Positions 59,989-64,000 of a stretch of 64,000 nucleotides of DNA are shown here, piece by piece. The notes beneath the pieces were generated by a model. The model was not told the DNA's origin. It worked only from the letters and a program-made list of their open reading frames with translations, and ran no database searches. How positions within the stretch are numbered: position 1 is the stretch's first letter; each line of letters opens with the position of its first letter. The translations under genes were made by a program, and so were the position numbers. Origin of the DNA: Thermomicrobiales bacterium (GTDB lineage Bacteria; Chloroflexota; Chloroflexia; Thermomicrobiales; UBA6265); the NCBI GenBank assembly GCA_030447415.1, contig JAUJOZ010000018.1, positions 1-64,000 of the forward strand, in the 5' to 3' direction.

Positions 59989-60600
59989 TTAGTTCAGCGC
60001 GAACGATCCTGTGACGATCTCGCCTGCCGGCTCGTACGTACCGATCACGACTCCAGTAGTGGAGACCTTGCTGTCGACGAGCTTCAGTCCGGAGGGGATG
60101 GTGCCCTCCGCGAACAGGCGTTTGCCCGACCCGATGACGAGGGGGAAGACCCACAGGCGGTACTGGTCGACAAGGTTGTGGTGCAACAGCGTTTGGATCA
60201 GGTTCCCGCTGCCATGCACCTGCAGCTCTGGCCCATCTTCCTGCTTGAGCGCCGCGATGCCGTCGGCCGCGTCTCCCTTGATCAGGACCGAGTTGCTCCA
60301 CTCCAGCGTGGGATGACTCCGCGACGCGACGTACTTGGTGGCGTCGTTCAATGGCTTGGCGCCAGCATCTTCTGGGGCGTGCGGCCAATGTGCGGCGAAG
60401 ATGTCGTAGGTCTTGCGTCCGAGAACGAGGTCGAAAGGCGTGCTCATAGCCTCGCCCATGACCTGACCCATCTGCTCGTCCCAATAGTTCACCGACCAGC
60501 CACCATACGCGAAGCCGCCGCTGTCGTCCTCTCCAGGTCCGCCCGGGGCCTGCATGACCCCGTCGAGGGTCAAGAAGGTGCTCACGATCAGCTTTCTCAT
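59989..60600 (-). CDS. Dihydrofolate-reductase-fold protein (RibD_C / YyaP type)
   Basis: The 203-aa protein has the DHFR/RibD C-terminal fold: MRKLIVSTFLTLDGVMQAPG, FDLVLGRKTYDIFAAHWPHA, LQVHGSGNLIQTLLHHNLVD and LWVFPLVIGSGKRLF. Members are NADPH-dependent reductases with mostly unknown substrates. ATG 60600 is the family-typical start; the upstream AAGGACACGAGAG leader offers an adequate ribosome site. Codon use here is less GC-rich than the neighbours and a transposase remnant lies beside it, so recent acquisition is possible. Confidence 0.88.
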   Translation of the reverse strand: MRKLIVSTFLTLDGVMQAPGGPGEDDSGGFAYGGWSVNYWDEQMGQVMGEAMSTPFDLVLGRKTYDIFAAHWPHAPEDAGAKPLNDATKYVASRSHPTLEWSNSVLIKGDAADGIAALKQEDGPELQVHGSGNLIQTLLHHNLVDQYRLWVFPLVIGSGKRLFAEGTIPSGLKLVDSKVSTTGVVIGTYEPAGEIVTGSFALN

Positions 60601-60699
60601 CTCTCGTGTCCTTTTTGATCGGATTCCCGGCTTGAGTTAAGCCTACCGCAGGGTAACACGGCCCAAGTGGGGCGAGGTCCGAGCCGGCCAGGGAGGCAA

Positions 60700-61532
60700 A
60701 CCCTCGATCTCAGCAGTGCAGGTCGCTCAGATCGTGGACCTGACGTGGCATTTTCGCCCGGACGGCCAGATCCATTGGAGTTGCCGCACGATAGCCGCCG
60801 ACCTGGGGTGAACCCCGCCACGGTGCAGCGGATCCGGGATGCCCGCGGATTGAAGCCGCACCGGGTCGAGACGTTCAAGTTGTCCAACGACCCGAAGTTC
60901 GAGGACAAGCTCGTCGACATCGTCAGGTTGTACCTCAACCCGCCCGACAAGGTCCTCGTCCTGTGCATGGACGAGAAAAGCCGGATTCAGGCTCTGGATC
61001 GTACCCAGTCGTCACCGCCGATGGGGAAGGGCCGGGCCGGCACCATCACGCACGACGACAAGCGCAACGGCAACCACGACGCTGTTTACTGCCTTGGACG
61101 TCGCGACCGGGAGGGTCTTCGGCCAGCGCCTGCCCAAGCATCGGCACGACGAGTTCTTGGTCGTCCTGCGCACCATCGACGCCAACGTGCCCAAGGGGCT
61201 GGCTATCCATCTGATCCTGGACAACTACGCCACGCCCAAGCACCCCGACGTCGCGAAGGAGTTCGCCAAGCACGAAGGGCTCCACGTGCACTTCACGCCG
61301 ACATCTTCGAGCTGGCTCAACCCGGGCGAGCGGTGGTTCCGGCGGCTCACCGACAAGAACATCCGACGCGGCAGCTTCGCCAGCGTCCCCGACCTCATCG
61401 CCTCTCGAGGACGACCTCCGGGTGAACTACGACTACCCGAAACCGCTGGTCTGGACAGCCACCGCCGAGTCCATCCTGGCGAAAGTCCGCCGAGGTCGCG
61501 TCGCACTCGACCGAGTCGTCAGCCATTCATGA
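60700..61532 (+). pseudogene. IS630-family transposase, truncated and frameshifted
   Basis: Pieces from several frames rebuild a transposase of a different IS630 lineage from the one at 11.2 kb. They are [56 protein letters not shown] (first Asp), [14 protein letters not shown] (second Asp), [20 protein letters not shown] (Glu) and VRRGRVALDRVVSHS, ending at TGA 61530-61532. The N-terminal part is missing and at least three shifts occur. No terminal repeats were recognised. It is a dead copy. Confidence 0.78.
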
Positions 61533-61813
61533 GACACACCACGTCGCGCCTCGAAGACGGACCCCTTGCCGGTTGGCGTTGAGGATCTGCGGGAGCGCGC
61601 GCCGGAGCGGCAGCGCCTGGCCGTGCCGAGGGCGGGTGGCATGGGGGGTGGAGTGATCCCGCCCTCGTCCCCGCAGGGTGGGTCGGCTCCGTCCGACGAT
61701 GCCCTGTTCCTTCCGTCCCCACGCGGGGAACCTGCCGACGGACTCTGTCGTCTTTCCTCCAAGCGCATGCGGTGCCCGGACGAAGCCGTGCCCGCCGAGA
61801 TAGGAGGAAGACG

Positions 61814-62767
61814 ATGCACCTGTCAACCAAGCTCCTTGTACCGGTTCTCGCCCTGGCGATCGTCCTCGGACTGATCGCCGCGTCAGGATCCTCGGCGGCC
61901 GGCGTCGACGCCTACGGCGCCACACCCGGGGCGGAACACCTGATCGACCACCCTACCGGTCCGGATGACCTCGTCCTCCGCATTGAGGTCGGCGGCGGGT
62001 TGCTGCCGCCGGCAGCCGTCCTCGGCGAGTTGCCGGTCTTTTCCCTTTACGGCGACGGGCGGGTCGTGACCCCGGGCCCCGTGCCCGAGATCTACCCCGG
62101 GCCGGCGCTGCCGAACCTCCGGGTCACCCGGTTGAGCGAGGAGGGGGTCCAGGCGATCCTCCGCGCGGCGCGCGACGCCGGCCTCCTCGACGGCAACCGT
62201 CAGTACGAGAACAACCGCGTCATGGACGCCCCGACGACGGTCTTTACGGTCGCCGCCGAGGGCCGCACCACCCGCGTCGAGGTCTACGCGCTGGGCATCG
62301 CCGAGGACGACATGCCCGCTGGCGAGCGCGCGACCCGCGCCGAGTTGGCCCGCTTCCAGGAACGTCTCGGCAACCTCAGCGGCTGGCTGCCGCCGGACGC
62401 CATCCTGGAGCGCGACGCCCCGTACGCTGTCGAGCGGCTACAGATCGTGTCGCGGCCAGACGGTCCCGACCCGATCCTCGGGACGACGCCGGAACCCTCC
62501 CTGGTGCCGAATCCGAAGGCATGGCCTCTGGCAACGCCGCTGGCGGACCTGGGGGAGCCGTTCCCGCTGTCGGAGCTCTCGCCGGACGCCCGGTGCGCCG
62601 TCGTCGAGGGTACCGAGGCGGAGCGACTGCTCGCCGAACTGGAACGGGCGAACCAGCTCACTCCGTGGGAGAGCGAGGGCGCACTCTTCACGCTCTACCC
62701 CCGCCCGCTCCTCCCCGATGAGACGGGTTGTTCGACCGGCGAATCTCCGTCGACGCCCACTCCGTAG
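61814..62767 (+). CDS. Secreted uncharacterised protein, 317 aa
   Basis: ATG 61814 follows AGGAGGAAGACG and begins a signal peptide (MHLSTKLLVPVLALAIVLGL, cleavage probably near GSSAAG). The mature protein is soluble. It contains LPVFSLYGDGRVVTPGPVPE, LRVTRLSEEGVQAILRAARD and AGLLDGNRQYENN, a pattern seen in bacterial secreted proteins of unknown role. Two Cys near the C-terminus (RCAVVEG and ETGCSTG) could pair. It has a proline-rich linker near residues 230-250. No function is assigned. The preceding 281 bases hold no gene. Confidence 0.8.
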   Translation: MHLSTKLLVPVLALAIVLGLIAASGSSAAGVDAYGATPGAEHLIDHPTGPDDLVLRIEVGGGLLPPAAVLGELPVFSLYGDGRVVTPGPVPEIYPGPALPNLRVTRLSEEGVQAILRAARDAGLLDGNRQYENNRVMDAPTTVFTVAAEGRTTRVEVYALGIAEDDMPAGERATRAELARFQERLGNLSGWLPPDAILERDAPYAVERLQIVSRPDGPDPILGTTPEPSLVPNPKAWPLATPLADLGEPFPLSELSPDARCAVVEGTEAERLLAELERANQLTPWESEGALFTLYPRPLLPDETGCSTGESPSTPTP

Positions 62768-63015
62768 AGGCACCCATGGGCTACGTCCCGGTGCCTCCGG
62801 TATGCCCCGGCCGTGCCCAAGTCACATCGCCAGTCTGTCCGGACCGACGTTGGCAACCGCCTTGTCACGAGCGAGTCCGCGCTGCAGCAGGCTCGCTCGA
62901 CCTCGGTTCGGGTGCCGCAATACTTTCGTGACCCCGTGGCCAAACGCCGATGACATGTTCCTCCTAACCTGATGGCAACGTCCGGGTTTATCCGGCACAG
63001 GAATGGAGAATCACC

Positions 63016-63243
63016 ATGCTGCCGTACACAGCCGCCTCCCTGATCGACACCATGCTCAAGGAGAGCTACGAACCCGCCGAGGCGGCCCACCTTACCCCCC
63101 TCGCGTCGTTCTGGGCCGGCTGGAGCGACCCGAGCGCCGACCACGTCGAGCCGGTGGGCGGGGGCCATGACGTCGCCGCGCGCCAGCGGGCGGCCGTGCG
63201 CACCCGCCGCGCCGCCGCGCGGTTCGCCGCGCTGACCCGCTAA
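63016..63243 (+). CDS. Small uncharacterised protein, 75 aa
   Basis: The frame begins MLPYTAASLIDTMLKESYEP after GGAATGGAGAATCACC and ends TAA. It has no signal or membrane helix and an Ala/Arg-rich C-terminal helix (RQRAAVRTRRAAARFAALTR). The ribosome site and composition are moderately convincing. No family is recognised. The 248-base gap before it shows nothing else. Confidence 0.45.
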   Translation: MLPYTAASLIDTMLKESYEPAEAAHLTPLASFWAGWSDPSADHVEPVGGGHDVAARQRAAVRTRRAAARFAALTR

Positions 63244-63306
63244 GACATCTCGGCCAGAGCCCTGCTCGCGGCATGGCCGCCGTGGCCGCCCGTGAGTTGG
63301 GCTGCT

Positions 63307-64000
63307 TCATCGTTCCTCCCCGATGTCTAGCCCGACCAACGCCATCAGCCTCAGGGCGTTGGTCGAGGTTGCGATGCCCGGGCGCAGCTTGTAGTCGAAC
63401 GTCATCCTCGGCCCGGCGGCGCCGTCGCCCATCGTTTCGGCGAAGTGGACGGGACGGGCCGCGGCGGCGACCTCCGGTGCTTCGGTAGGATCGGCGAGCC
63501 CCAAGTCGTGGGTGGAGACCGCGCCGATCGCGCCGCGCGCCACTAGGGCCTGGAGGATTCGGCGGGCGGCGATCTGCCGCTCGGCCGTGTTGGTCCCTTG
63601 GAGGATCTCGTCGAGCAGGTAGAGGAGGCGGGGACCGCCCGCCGCCTGGCTGGTCCGCGCGGCGTCGACCACCAGCTTGAGGCGCTGCAGCTCGGCCATG
63701 AAGTAGGAAACACCCCGCTCCAGCGAGTCCTGGACGTGGACGCTCGTCCAGAGCGCCACGGGCGGCAGGCGGCAGGCCGCGGCGCAGACCGGCGCCCCTG
63801 CCCCCGCCAGGACGACGTTCGTGCCGATCGCGCGGAGCAGCGTGCTCTTGCCCGACATGTTCGACCCGGTCACGAGCAGGAACGAGCCGGGCGGTCCGAC
63901 CGTGACGTCGTTGCCCACCCGCACTCCCTCCCGCAGCAGCGGGTGACCGAGGTTGCGGGCGGCGAGCGCGTCGCTCGCCGGGTCGAGATCGGGGGTGACC
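63307..64000 (-). CDS. MutS-like ATPase, partial (5' end outside the window)
   Basis: The frame is open to the window edge and only the ATPase domain is visible. It starts LDPASDALAARNLGHPLLRE and has Walker A LVTGSNMSGKSTLLRAIGTN. YFMAELQRLKLVVDAA and Walker B LLYLLDEILQGTNTAERQIA follow, then SVSTHDL-type AVSTHDLGL. This matches the MutS C-terminal family, here closest in style to the free-standing MutS-related ATPases that lack the mismatch-binding domain. The rest lies beyond position 64000, so full-length MutS cannot be ruled out. It is convergent with the small gene at 63016. Confidence 0.88.
   Translation of the reverse strand, partial: VTPDLDPASDALAARNLGHPLLREGVRVGNDVTVGPPGSFLLVTGSNMSGKSTLLRAIGTNVVLAGAGAPVCAAACRLPPVALWTSVHVQDSLERGVSYFMAELQRLKLVVDAARTSQAAGGPRLLYLLDEILQGTNTAERQIAARRILQALVARGAIGAVSTHDLGLADPTEAPEVAAAARPVHFAETMGDGAAGPRMTFDYKLRPGIATSTNALRLMALVGLDIGEER

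Noticed and set aside
1-64000. tRNA and rRNA genes, CRISPR arrays, replication origin
   Set aside because: No cloverleaf with a plausible T-arm, rRNA signature, repeat-spacer array or DnaA-box cluster was recognised by eye. A covariance-model scan would be needed to exclude a tRNA.

Overview
The window is a GC-rich (about 70%) bacterial chromosome segment. The likely source is a Chloroflexota bacterium of the Thermomicrobia/Sphaerobacter type. That is inferred from base composition, frequent GTG starts behind strong AGGAGG-type ribosome sites, two F420/flavin LLM-family oxidoreductases, a CruF-type carotenoid gene and many small membrane proteins. There is no rRNA to prove it. No tRNA, rRNA or CRISPR array was recognised.

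Layout. 0.5-5.7 kb: lipid/carotenoid block (alpha/beta hydrolase, CruG-like glycosyltransferase, CruF-like hydratase, acyltransferase, phytoene synthase), which together could make an acylated carotenoid glycoside. 5.9-9 kb: methylglyoxal synthase, two coupled NTF2-like proteins and an EamA exporter. 9-13.3 kb: accessory zone with a lower-GC secreted cupin/coiled-coil protein, two broken VOC proteins and an IS630 element with perfect terminal repeats. 13.3-15 kb: an ECF sigma factor followed by a protein joining an anti-sigma zinc finger to an O6-alkylguanine-DNA alkyltransferase. 15.3-24.4 kb: a PH/SHOCT-like protein, a class-A beta-lactamase-like hydrolase divergent from a class A PBP, a methyltransferase, an IS5 fragment, an Lrp regulator with an AT-hook tail, and a rhodanese. 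24.6-29.7 kb: fatty-acid elongation genes (zinc-ribbon ketosynthase, FabD, FabF). 29.7-34.6 kb: the TIGR02587/TIGR02588 pair and a deoxysugar (probably L-rhamnose) oxidation cluster. 34.8-43.3 kb: LLM oxidoreductase, CYTH protein, two MFS carriers, proline dehydrogenase and small proteins. 43.4-52.8 kb: an amino-sugar/glycoside uptake and degradation locus, entirely on the minus strand (GH4, NagB, BadF-type kinase, Tat-exported binding protein, two permeases, ATPase, GH63-like glycosidase). 53-64 kb: HD hydrolase, VOC protein, IlvD, nucleotidyltransferase, LLM protein, YggT and small proteins, a DHFR-like reductase, a decayed IS630 copy, a secreted protein and a MutS-like ATPase cut by the window end.

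Two themes stand out. First, the sigma factor/anti-sigma-alkyltransferase pair looks like a DNA-alkylation-responsive transcription switch. Second, at least ten genes carry one-base frameshifts, several of them at short G runs, and the 44-45 kb region holds corrupted tandem duplications. This pattern fits assembly or consensus error at least as well as biological decay, so the 'broken' genes should be read with that in mind.
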